A stretch of 5,456 nucleotides of DNA from JBGOTP01 sp041476545 (lineage in GTDB: Bacteria > Acidobacteriota > Vicinamibacteria > Vicinamibacterales > CAVVIG01). Of this stretch, positions 1 to 5,164 are shown piece by piece. The DNA lies in NCBI GenBank assembly GCA_041476545.1, contig JBGOTP010000344.1:1-5456 (forward strand). Direction: 5' to 3'. The stretch's first letter is position 1; each line of letters begins with the position of its first letter. A program made the translations under genes and the position numbers. Below the pieces are notes generated by a model. It made no database searches, was not told the origin of the DNA, and saw nothing but the letters and a program-made list of their open reading frames with translations.

Positions 1-155
1 CCCACGGCCGGCTCGTGGCTCAAGCGGATGAGGGCGAACCGGCCGTCTCGCTCGAACGCTTCGTAGAGATTGAGGACAAAATCGCCGGGGATGCCGAAGA
101 TCTGGCGGACGCCGTGGTGCCAGAGGCGATCGAAGAGGAACTCGTGCAGCAGCAT
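1..155 (-). CDS. Thiamine-diphosphate-dependent decarboxylase-type enzyme, N-terminal fragment
   Basis: The first 51 codons of a gene that leaves the window at base 1. The protein opens MLLHEFLFDRLWHHGV, and residues 17-25 read RQIFGIPGD. This helix followed by the FG(I/V)PGD turn is the N-terminal signature of the pyruvate/indolepyruvate decarboxylase and acetolactate synthase superfamily. Near the break, residues 45-50 read SHEPAV. Its Glu matches the conserved glutamate that protonates the thiamine-diphosphate aminopyrimidine in this family. Such enzymes usually run to about 550 residues and decarboxylate or ligate 2-oxo acids in the cytoplasm. The ATG at 155 is the only reasonable start, because an in-frame TAA lies five codons upstream with no ATG, GTG or TTG between. 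No Shine-Dalgarno sequence precedes it. The superfamily is clear. The substrate cannot be told from this fragment, and a keto-acid decarboxylase is only the nearest-looking option. Confidence 0.82.
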   Translation of the reverse strand, partial: MLLHEFLFDRLWHHGVRQIFGIPGDFVLNLYEAFERDGRFALIRLSHEPAV

Positions 156-166
156 GCGGTGCTGCC

Positions 167-195
167 GTTATAGACCATTCGCGGTCCGCGAACAA
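167..195 (-). promoter_or_regulatory. Putative promoter of the ThDP-enzyme gene with a palindrome in its spacer
   Basis: Reading the minus strand, TTGTTC (195-190) is followed by exactly 17 bases and then TATAAC (172-167). The -10 box matches TATAAT at five of six positions; the -35 keeps only the TTG. The spacer holds a perfect dyad, CGCGG-A-CCGCG (190-180), where a repressor could sit. The predicted transcript would start near 160, about five bases before the ATG at 155, which fits the lack of a Shine-Dalgarno sequence. The call rests on sequence match alone. Confidence 0.45.
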
Positions 196-280
196 ACCTC
201 GACCTGAGACGAGGAGGGTTCGTGCCCGCGCGAGCGCCGTAGGGACTGGGTCATCAGTTTGAGTGGGACCACTTCGCGTT

Positions 281-302
281 GCCCGCCGGGATCCCGACGG
301 GC
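281..302. repeat. 22-bp near-perfect palindrome in the intergenic region
   Basis: Bases 281-302 are self-complementary at 10 of 11 pairs around a central GGGATCCC, with the only mismatch at C286/A297. A smaller dyad with 5-bp arms (AGTGG / CCACT) lies just to the left at 262-273. Both fall in non-coding DNA between the divergently oriented ThDP-enzyme gene and the tRNA. With no loop at its centre, the palindrome looks more like a dimer-binding operator or other DNA site than an RNA hairpin. The rest of 156-432 holds no gene I can support. A run of nine G at 353-361 is its other notable feature. Confidence 0.4.
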
Positions 303-432
303 GCGCGTCACCCGTCATCAGATCCCGAATTCATGACCCATGACCCGCCTGCGGGGGGGGGCAGCGGGATGATTCGTGGCACAATTGGCGTTCGGCGCTG
401 ACCACGCGCCCCGCAGTCGCTGAGCGTTAGAC

Positions 433-522
433 GGAGAGATGTCCGAGTGGTTGAAGGAGCACGCTTGGAAAGCGTGTGTAGGGGAAACCCTACCGAGGGT
501 TCGAATCCCTCTCTCTCCGCCA
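433..522 (+). tRNA. tRNA-Ser (anticodon GGA), CCA encoded
   Basis: A full class II tRNA folds here. The acceptor stem pairs GGAGAGA (433-439) with TCTCTCC (512-518), the discriminator is G519, and CCA at 520-522 is genome-encoded. The anticodon stem pairs CACGC (460-464) with GCGTG (472-476) around the loop TTGGAAA, so the anticodon is GGA (467-469), reading UCC and UCU serine codons. The long variable arm typical of serine tRNAs pairs GTAGGG (478-483) with CCCTAC (488-493). The T arm pairs GAGGG (495-499) with CCCTC (507-511) around TTCGAAT. All stems are intact, so the gene should be functional. I could not find a convincing promoter upstream or a U-tract terminator downstream. Confidence 0.97.
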
Positions 523-652
523 GTCTTCGCCCCCTTCCGACGGTTTCGGCCACGGGCAAGCCAGTTCTCACCCGCGTTCAGGATCTTCCGCAGATTCCCT
601 AAGGCGATTTTCTGGACGATGTGGTGTCGGATGATGGAACGTCGCGCAGAAT

Positions 653-698
653 CAACGCCTCGGACACGGGTTGCTCGGCGCTGAGCGGTGGGGCGTTG
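653..698 (-). repeat. Inverted repeat abutting the DUF2283 stop codon, terminator-like
   Basis: CAACGCC at 653-659 is the exact reverse complement of GGCGTTG at 692-698, giving 7-bp arms. Between them is a second near-palindrome, GCTCGGCGCTGAGC (673-686). The right arm touches the TGA of the DUF2283 gene (701-699), so the hairpin forms right after the message ends. No U-tract follows, so it is not a standard intrinsic terminator. It could protect the 3' end, act as a factor-dependent stop, or be a recombination boundary. Confidence 0.35.
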
Positions 699-923
699 TC
701 AGGAACGCGCCACCCGTGCCTGCAGCGCATCCACCCACTGGACCCATTCAGCCCACGGCCCTCGCCGCTGGGCGTCCATGAGTTCGACACCGACCACTTG
801 ACCCTCGGGACCGTAATCAACGATCACACCTGGCTCGATTTCGTCGCTCTCCACGATTCGAGGCGTTTCGTGGAGCCGGATGTAGACCGTATCGTGGTCC
901 TGGTCGTAATCAATCCGCATCAT
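699..923 (-). CDS. DUF2283 domain-containing small protein
   Basis: A 74-residue protein beginning MMRIDYDQDHDTVYIRL, then EIEPGVIVDYGPEGQVVGVE at about residues 28-47. This is the typical DUF2283 pattern: an N-terminal strand with an acidic turn (D-x-D-x-D), a Y(I/V)RL strand, then a PGVIVDY--G-VVGVE hairpin. The fold fills the first 50 or so residues, and a Trp-rich tail follows (about residues 56-64). The biochemical role of DUF2283 is unknown. Its genes are often found beside small toxin-like genes such as DUF4258, so an antitoxin-like role is a reasonable inference. The start overlaps the end of the upstream frame by 11-14 bases, which suggests coupled translation. Homologues usually begin M-R-I, and a GGCAGG stretch (932-927) is better spaced for the second ATG at 920, so 920 may be the true start. 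Confidence 0.8.
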   Translation of the reverse strand: MMRIDYDQDHDTVYIRLHETPRIVESDEIEPGVIVDYGPEGQVVGVELMDAQRRGPWAEWVQWVDALQARVARS

Positions 924-1017
924 CCACCTGCCAGTACTTACTGACGTTGCTTGCCCGATACGCGGTCACAACTTCGGACGGGTTCCTGTCTTGTTCGACC
1001 ACCACTTCGAAGCTCAC
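910..1017 (-). pseudogene. C-terminal remnant of a small toxin-like gene upstream of DUF2283
   Basis: In one minus-strand frame, bases 1017-910 encode FEVVVEQDRNPSEVVTAYRA, then SNVSKYWQVDDAD and a TGA at 912-910. The piece reads like a protein C-terminus: a VVV strand, a charged turn, a VVTAY strand, then a KYW tail. Similar endings occur in small RNase- or toxin-like families (DUF4258- or barnase/RelE-like), but I cannot name the family with certainty. The frame stays open to 1098, yet the upstream part (rich in P, R and C) does not look like a folded domain. That frame also closes at the end of the SWIM gene. The likely reading is a gene that lost its N-terminal half, with only the part coupled to DUF2283 left. 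A GTG at 1017 could still start a 35-residue peptide, so an intact small gene is possible. Confidence 0.4.
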
Positions 1018-1071
1018 GCAAGGCCTGCAACGGGGCGGATTCACTTGAAAATTGGGGCGGCGAGCGCTCCG

Positions 1072-1099
1072 CGTCGGTGTCACTGGCCATTGCCAGCTT
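1072..1099. repeat. Hairpin repeat, copy A, at the 3' end of the SWIM gene
   Basis: Twenty-eight bases match 4871-4898 at 24 positions in the same orientation. The core is a perfect small hairpin, CTGGC-CATT-GCCAG (1083-1096). The repeat starts at CGTCGG and runs into the stop codon of the SWIM protein gene (TGA, 1101-1099). Unlike copy B, the right outer arm is missing and the SWIM coding sequence stands in its place. The repeat lies between the SWIM gene and the truncated toxin-like frame. Confidence 0.5.
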
Positions 1100-2061
1100 C
1101 ACTTCTGCTTCTTCGCCAATGCCCTTCGTGCGGCCCAGTACTCCTTCATGCGTGCCGACACCGCTCGGCGCTTCGCTGGTGTCAGTCGCAGCTTTCTCGC
1201 GCTGCGCGTGGGCGCAGGCTTTCTCAGCTTCGCCGGCCCGGTCAACGTCGTCCGCTTGGATGGTTCTTCCGAGTTCACCCCAGTCAACGTCTTCGTCGTG
1301 ATCCTGCTCGCAGCGGCGCGCGTCGACGGTGTTGTCGGAGCGATCTCGATGTTGAACATCTCTGAGAGATCGTCGCTTTCGAGTACCCTCGCGCCGGCTG
1401 GCCCCTTGCGCGTCTTCGAGAGGTCGGACCCAGCCTTCGCAATCAAGTCCTGCTGATCGACCTTGCGGAGCGTGAAGAGCAACTCAGGCTCCTGATCCAG
1501 CCGCGCGCCGATGCCGTACAGCACCGCTGCCACGTGCTTGCACATCGACGCCCAGTCCGGACAACTGCACGTGAAGATGATTTCCTTCGGCGACGGGAAC
1601 AGCCCCGTCTTCTCCTCGCAGAGACGCGTCATGACGCCCTTCGAGAAGCGGCCCTGCAGCAACTCGACCAACGAGTCGATGGCACCCGCGCAGTCTTTGC
1701 AGATCGCGCTCCAGCGTCCTCGTGGCACCGGTTCGACCGTTACCTTCACGTCGTACATCGTCGACCCGCTGACGAGCGCGGTGACGCTGCCCGGCGCGAC
1801 CTGCAGATCGACCACCGATCCATTACGCACGTAGCTTCTGCCGCGTGGCAGCCGATTGGCGAAGTCGCTGTAGCGCTCGAGGTTGTCGCACCACGCTTCG
1901 CCCCAGAACGTCTCGGCGATCGTGCGGCCCTCAATCACGACCGGTGCCGTCTGACGACCCTTCTTCTTGAGCTTTGCCAGTTCGCGCGCCGCCCGAGCCC
2001 GCTTGGCGCCGACGGAGACGTAGGGTTTGAAGTCATAGTAGTCGTAGTAAGCCATCCTCAT
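1099..2061 (-). CDS. SWIM zinc-finger protein, partner of the SNF2 ATPase
   Basis: A 320-residue soluble protein with a classic SWIM motif: C165-S-C167, then six residues, C174-K-H176, i.e. CxC-x6-CxH, which binds one zinc and is thought to bind DNA or protein. Before it comes the conserved bacterial block FWGEAWCDNLERYSDFANRL (52-71), followed by GRSYVRNGSV (74-83), typical of SWIM proteins coded beside SNF2 helicases. A further Cys pair lies at 121/124. After about residue 210 the chain becomes low-complexity and strongly basic, ending in a Lys/Arg-rich tail with a K-R-x(6)-M-K-x-Y-W-A block at about 297-310. This looks like a nucleic-acid-binding extension. The ATG at 2061 overlaps the stop codon of the SNF2 gene (ATGA), so the two are probably made together; a second ATG two codons on (2055) is an alternative start. 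No signal peptide or membrane segment is seen. The specific cellular role is not known. Confidence 0.92.
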   Translation of the reverse strand: MRMAYYDYYDFKPYVSVGAKRARAARELAKLKKKGRQTAPVVIEGRTIAETFWGEAWCDNLERYSDFANRLPRGRSYVRNGSVVDLQVAPGSVTALVSGSTMYDVKVTVEPVPRGRWSAICKDCAGAIDSLVELLQGRFSKGVMTRLCEEKTGLFPSPKEIIFTCSCPDWASMCKHVAAVLYGIGARLDQEPELLFTLRKVDQQDLIAKAGSDLSKTRKGPAGARVLESDDLSEMFNIEIAPTTPSTRAAASRITTKTLTGVNSEEPSKRTTLTGPAKLRKPAPTRSARKLRLTPAKRRAVSARMKEYWAARRALAKKQK

Positions 2062-4820
2062 TCCCCGGACGCAGTGTTCAGATCGAGCGCGACGAGCTTC
2101 AATAGATCATCGTCTTTCATCTCGGTCAACAGCATGTCGGCGCCGCCTTCGAGCAGATCTTCGGAGAGACGGCGCTTGGAGTCAATCAGCTGGTCGATCC
2201 GCTCCTCAACCGTCCCGCGACAGACGAACTTGTGCACCAGCACGTTCTTCGTCTGGCCGATGCGAAACGCGCGGTCGGTGGCCTGATTCTCGACGGCCGG
2301 ATTCCACCAGCGATCGAAGTGCACGACGTGCGAGGCGGCGGTGAGGTTGAGCCCCGCGCCGCCGGCTTTGAGCGAGAGGACGAAGAATGGCACGCGTTCG
2401 TCTTCCTGGAACTGCCTCACCAGCGGCTGGCGCTTGCGGACCGCCGTCTCGCCGTGGAGGACAAGGCCCGGGCGGCCGAAGACAGATCCGAGAAAGGCGC
2501 CAAGCGGCGTCGTCATCTCGCGGAACTGCGTGAAGACGAGCACTTTCTCCTGCCTGGCCGCCATGACCTCCGCGATCTCGCGCAGCCGGGCGAACTTGCC
2601 GCTGTCGGCTTCGCTCCATGATCCATCACCCAGCCATTGCGAGGGGTGATTGCAGATCTGCTTGAGGCGCATCAGCGACGCGAGCACGACGCCACGACGC
2701 TTCATCCCGTCGGCTCGCTCGAGCTCGGCCGCCAAATCGGCCACCGACTGTTGATAGAGCGCCGCTTGCTTGCGCGTCAGTTGGCAGTAGGCCCGGACTT
2801 CGGTCTTGTCCGGCAGGTCGGCGATGACGGACTTGTCCGTCTTCAGGCGTCGCAGGATGTACGGACGCACCAGCGCGCGAAGGGGTCCGTACGCGTTCCC
2901 TGGTTCGGTTGAGAGGCGTTTGGTGAACGTCGAGAACGCCTTCCCGGATCCCAGCAGGCCGGGGTTGATGAAGTCGAAGATCGACCAGAGATCGCCAAGG
3001 CGGTTTTCCACAGGTGTTCCGCTGAGCGCGATGCGCGCCTGCGCATCGATCTGCTTGGTGGCCCGCGTCTGCTTGGCGCCAGGTGTCTTGATCGCCTGCG
3101 CTTCGTCCAGGATGGCGAGACGCCACGGCATGGCGAGCAATGCGGGCACGCGCAGCAGCGATCCGTAGCTGGTGATGACAAGGTCGACGCCGGCCATCCG
3201 GTCGCGATCGAGCGTCTTCAATTCGGCGGCGGTCATCGCTGAGGGATGCGCGACGATGGCGGTGAGGGTCGGCGCGAAGCGCTCGATCTCCGCGGCCCAG
3301 TTTGCCAGCAGCGACGCCGGCGCCACCAGGAGGCTCGCGCGCCGCGTCTCATCGTCTTTTCGTCGCGGGGCCCCGCCCCCGCTCCACGCCGCTTCGCCTG
3401 CGGGGCCCCCACGCCCCGCGCCTCTCGCGTCGGGAGTCTTTCTCAGGATCAGCAGCAGCGCCAGCACTTGCATCGTCTTGCCCAGGCCCATGTCATCGGC
3501 GAGGCATGCCCCCAAGCCGAGCGTGGAGAGCAGATGCAGCCATCGAACACCCGCTTGCTGATAGGGCCGCAGCGTGGTCTTCAGCGCGGGGCCGGGATCC
3601 AGCTGCGCCAGTTGGTCCGGATCGCGGAGGCCTGCGAGCGTCTTGGTCAGCCATGGTCCGGCGACGACATGTGACCAATCGCGAGCGCTGTCGGCGACGA
3701 TGTCGCCTGGCACGTGCGCACCGGCGACGAGGCGCATCGCTTCGCCGAAGGAGAGACCACCATCCGCTGCAGCCTCTTCGACCGATCGGAACTCGTCGAG
3801 CATTCGAGCCAGCCTGTTGCGATCGACTTCGACCCAGCGTCCACGCACCAGGTGCAGACCGTTCGACGCGGCGAGCAGGTTCGCAATCTCTGCCTCGGTC
3901 AGCGGTTCGCCGTCGAGGCTGACGCCCATCTTGAAGTCGAGCAGCGCGTCCTTGCCGAGGCCAGACGGCGGCTTGCCACCGATGGTGCCGATGACCTGCG
4001 GGCGTGGTGGCCGATTCGCCCGCCACGCGGTCGGCACGCGCACGATGACCCCCGCGGCTTCGAGACGGGGGACATCGGTCAGGAGTTGAAACGCCTCGGC
4101 GGGCGTCCACCGGAGCGGGTGATAGATCTCGCCCGCGTCGACCATCGTCTTCAGCCACGGACACTCGGCGGCGGCGCGCTGGACCGGCAGGAGCAACGAG
4201 AGCAGCCGTGACTTGTTGGCAGCGCCTGCGTATTCGCTCAGCGCGCGGCCGAGCGGCAGGTGCTGCGCCTTGGCTTGCGCCGACAATTGTGTCGTGTAGG
4301 TCGCAAGAAACGCGAACGGCGCATCATCGTCTCTGCGGTTCTCGGCGAGGTTGAAGTGGACGCGGCCGACGAGATGCCACGCCGGGTTCTTGCGCTGCAG
4401 AAACTCCTGGACGGAGGCCTTCGATTCGGCGAGCTCGGATCGAAGCGCTTCAGCGATTTCGGTCCAGAGCGTTTCGAGGACCGAGGCCGTCAAGTACTCG
4501 GCGCCGTCCATCGGCGGCGCGGCCGCCGCGAGTGCCTCGAGCTCGCCGACAGCAGGCGTCGGTATCGGCGCTTGGTGCGTATCGAGATCGGGATGCGTGC
4601 AGATGGTCGTGATCAGCCGCGCGGCGAAGTCGCGCCAGTAACTGAAGTCTGCCGGAAGCGCGGTCCCGACTTCGCCGGCGCCGAGCTCGAGCAATCCGTG
4701 ACCCGATCCACGAGCGAACGCGCGTTCGAGTGTGGGCGCGAGAGGGGCCGGCGGTTGGGGTGCGTCGTCAGCGCCAGTGAACAGCAGGTGGCCGCGCGGG
4801 GTCAGCGCGAGCGACGGCAT
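2058..4820 (-). CDS. SNF2-family DNA-dependent ATPase/helicase
   Basis: A 920-residue protein with a complete SNF2 motor. Walker A is DDMGLGKTMQ (442-451), motif Ia LLVAPASLLANW (497-508), motif II LDEAQAIK (571-578) and motif III LSGTPVENRLGDLW (599-612). In the second lobe are VLVFTQF (760-766), SLKAGGAGLNLT (816-827), FDRWWNP (835-841) and QATDRAFRIGQ (846-856). All catalytic residues, including the arginine finger region, are present. The N-terminal 400 residues are the long bacterial SNF2-associated region. Within it, about 292-345 (LLDFKMGVSLDGEPL onward, then RGRWVEVD) matches the DUF3670-type SNF2-associated domain. Members translocate on double-stranded DNA and remodel protein-DNA complexes. 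The true function of this clade is unresolved. An unusual Gly/Ala/Pro/Arg-rich insert occupies about 462-495. The ATG at 4820 has no Shine-Dalgarno sequence and lies nine bases from a TAGAAT box. The stop overlaps the SWIM start by four bases. Confidence 0.96.
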   Translation of the reverse strand: MPSLALTPRGHLLFTGADDAPQPPAPLAPTLERAFARGSGHGLLELGAGEVGTALPADFSYWRDFAARLITTICTHPDLDTHQAPIPTPAVGELEALAAAAPPMDGAEYLTASVLETLWTEIAEALRSELAESKASVQEFLQRKNPAWHLVGRVHFNLAENRRDDDAPFAFLATYTTQLSAQAKAQHLPLGRALSEYAGAANKSRLLSLLLPVQRAAAECPWLKTMVDAGEIYHPLRWTPAEAFQLLTDVPRLEAAGVIVRVPTAWRANRPPRPQVIGTIGGKPPSGLGKDALLDFKMGVSLDGEPLTEAEIANLLAASNGLHLVRGRWVEVDRNRLARMLDEFRSVEEAAADGGLSFGEAMRLVAGAHVPGDIVADSARDWSHVVAGPWLTKTLAGLRDPDQLAQLDPGPALKTTLRPYQQAGVRWLHLLSTLGLGACLADDMGLGKTMQVLALLLILRKTPDARGAGRGGPAGEAAWSGGGAPRRKDDETRRASLLVAPASLLANWAAEIERFAPTLTAIVAHPSAMTAAELKTLDRDRMAGVDLVITSYGSLLRVPALLAMPWRLAILDEAQAIKTPGAKQTRATKQIDAQARIALSGTPVENRLGDLWSIFDFINPGLLGSGKAFSTFTKRLSTEPGNAYGPLRALVRPYILRRLKTDKSVIADLPDKTEVRAYCQLTRKQAALYQQSVADLAAELERADGMKRRGVVLASLMRLKQICNHPSQWLGDGSWSEADSGKFARLREIAEVMAARQEKVLVFTQFREMTTPLGAFLGSVFGRPGLVLHGETAVRKRQPLVRQFQEDERVPFFVLSLKAGGAGLNLTAASHVVHFDRWWNPAVENQATDRAFRIGQTKNVLVHKFVCRGTVEERIDQLIDSKRRLSEDLLEGGADMLLTEMKDDDLLKLVALDLNTASGE
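3364..3420. repeat. GC-rich palindromic element inserted in frame in the SNF2 gene
   Basis: CGCGGGGC (3364-3371) pairs perfectly with GCCCCGCG (3413-3420). Inside, the 10-mer GCGGGGCCCC occurs twice in direct orientation (3365-3374 and 3400-3409), each containing the self-complementary GGGGCCCC. A smaller CCGC / GCGG pairing sits at 3389-3392 / 3400-3403. In the protein this stretch gives a Gly/Ala/Pro-rich loop (about residues 467-486) between motifs I and Ia, where bacterial SNF2 proteins usually have only a short linker. Its base make-up is much more extreme than the flanking coding sequence. It resembles small palindromic elements that insert into genes while keeping the frame. Confidence 0.55.
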
Positions 4821-4829
4821 TGAGGATGG

Positions 4830-4835
4830 ATTCTA
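4830..4835 (-). promoter_or_regulatory. -10-like box (TAGAAT) of the SNF2/SWIM operon
   Basis: On the minus strand TAGAAT (4835-4830) matches TATAAT at five of six positions and ends nine bases before the ATG at 4820. A transcript from it would begin near 4823 and have only about three leader bases. This agrees with the absence of a ribosome-binding site. No good -35 hexamer sits 16-18 bases upstream; that position is taken by the 13-nt palindrome at 4848-4860, so an activator may be needed. Confidence 0.4.
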
Positions 4836-4847
4836 GCCTGACCCGAT

Positions 4848-4860
4848 TGCATGACATGCA
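4848..4860. promoter_or_regulatory. 13-nt palindrome, candidate operator upstream of the SNF2 gene
   Basis: TGCATG-A-CATGCA is a perfect dyad with 6-bp arms and one central base. It lies 27 bases upstream of the SNF2 start codon and overlaps where the -35 element should be, in the intergenic region shared with hicA. That position suits a dimeric regulator acting on the SNF2 operon. No regulator gene is in the window. Confidence 0.35.
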
Positions 4861-4870
4861 CCTCTGCCCA

Positions 4871-4905
4871 CGTCGGCGTCACTGGCTATCGCCGGCTTGC
4901 CGACG
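4871..4905. repeat. Hairpin repeat, copy B, between the SNF2 and hicA starts
   Basis: The outer arms CGTCGGC (4871-4877) and GCCGACG (4899-4905) pair perfectly over 7 bp. The inner arms CTGGC (4882-4886) and GCCGG (4891-4895) pair over 5 bp with one G-T wobble and a TATC loop. The first 28 bases match copy A at 1072-1099 (24 identical). Where the inner arms differ, pairing is kept: copy A has a T-A pair where copy B has a wobble. This suggests the fold is under selection or that both copies derive from a palindromic repeat family. No T-run follows on either strand, so it is not a plain terminator. Confidence 0.55.
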
Positions 4906-4959
4906 AGCCCTTGACGTAGACTCCCACCGTTCTCGCGAATGGTTGAAGCTCGTAGGGTC

Positions 4960-4965
4960 TAGAAT
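4960..4965 (+). promoter_or_regulatory. -10-like box (TAGAAT) of hicAB
   Basis: TAGAAT at 4960-4965 matches TATAAT at five of six positions and ends seven bases before the GTG at 4973. If used, the mRNA would begin at about 4972 and be leaderless from that GTG, and the ATG at 4964 would not be transcribed. The -35 is not clear: TTGAAG (4943-4948) is too close and TTGACG (4911-4916) too far. TTGACG could instead serve a start further upstream with the weak box GCGAAT (4935-4940). Confidence 0.3.
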
Positions 4966-5164
4966 GGGTGCTGTGCCGAAGGTTCGTGAGGCCATCAAGC
5001 TGATCGAAGCCGACGGCTGGCAGGAAGTGACCACTAAAGGCAGTCACCGCCAGTTCAAGCACGCGACGAAGGCCGGACGTGTCACCATTGCGGGGAAACC
5101 GTCCGACGACCTAGCCCCCGGGACTTACAACAGCATCCTGAAGCAGGCGGGTCTCAAAGGATGA
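4964..5164 (+). CDS. hicA: HicA family toxin (mRNA interferase)
   Basis: A 66-residue protein, close to the usual length of about 60. The core KVREAIKLIEADGW (6-19), then KGSHRQFKH (25-33) and GKPSDDLAPGTYNSILKQAG (44-63), is the full double-stranded-RNA-binding-like HicA fold. His28 in GSHRQF corresponds to the catalytic histidine of the family. HicA toxins cleave mRNA independently of ribosomes and halt growth until bound by HicB. The start is uncertain. ATG 4964 has an AGGG (4954-4957) six bases upstream and gives MGAVPKVREA. GTG 4973 gives MPKVREA, closer to family starts, and lies just behind a TAGAAT box. The open frame runs back to 4820, but that part has no family similarity. The stop overlaps the hicB ATG by four bases. 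In this pair the toxin comes first, as is common for hicAB. Confidence 0.93.
   Translation: MGAVPKVREAIKLIEADGWQEVTTKGSHRQFKHATKAGRVTIAGKPSDDLAPGTYNSILKQAGLKG

Noticed and set aside
197..214. Minus-strand terminator CCTCG-N8-CGAGG followed by TTTGTT
   Set aside because: The stem is only 5 bp and the T-rich stretch is better explained as the -35 region of the ThDP-enzyme promoter; no gene ends there.
346..356. CGCCTGCGGGG shared with the palindromic insert in the SNF2 gene (3395-3405)
   Set aside because: Eleven identical bases in very GC-rich DNA are not enough to call a second copy of the element.
308..571. Minus-strand open frame of 87 codons containing EREGFEPS
   Set aside because: It is the antisense of tRNA-Ser. 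The EREGFEPS peptide comes from the complement of the T arm and acceptor stem, a well-known false protein in databases.
439..684. Plus-strand open frame starting inside the tRNA
   Set aside because: It begins in the tRNA acceptor stem, has no family-like features and no ribosome-binding site.
653..698. Integron attC site after the DUF2283 stop
   Set aside because: The arms pair well and include AAC / GTT, but the ends do not fit RYYYAAC / GTTRRRY on either strand, and no integrase or second site is seen.
621..944. Plus-strand open frame of 107 codons
   Set aside because: It is the antisense of the DUF2283 gene, whose minus-strand reading is a clear family match.
2206..4164. Several long open frames on both strands inside the SNF2 gene
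   Set aside because: They are shadows caused by high GC content; only the 920-codon frame carries recognisable motifs.
4820..4963. N-terminal extension of hicA by 48 codons
   Set aside because: HicA is about 60 residues; the extension has no family similarity and runs through the hairpin repeat and the divergent promoter region.
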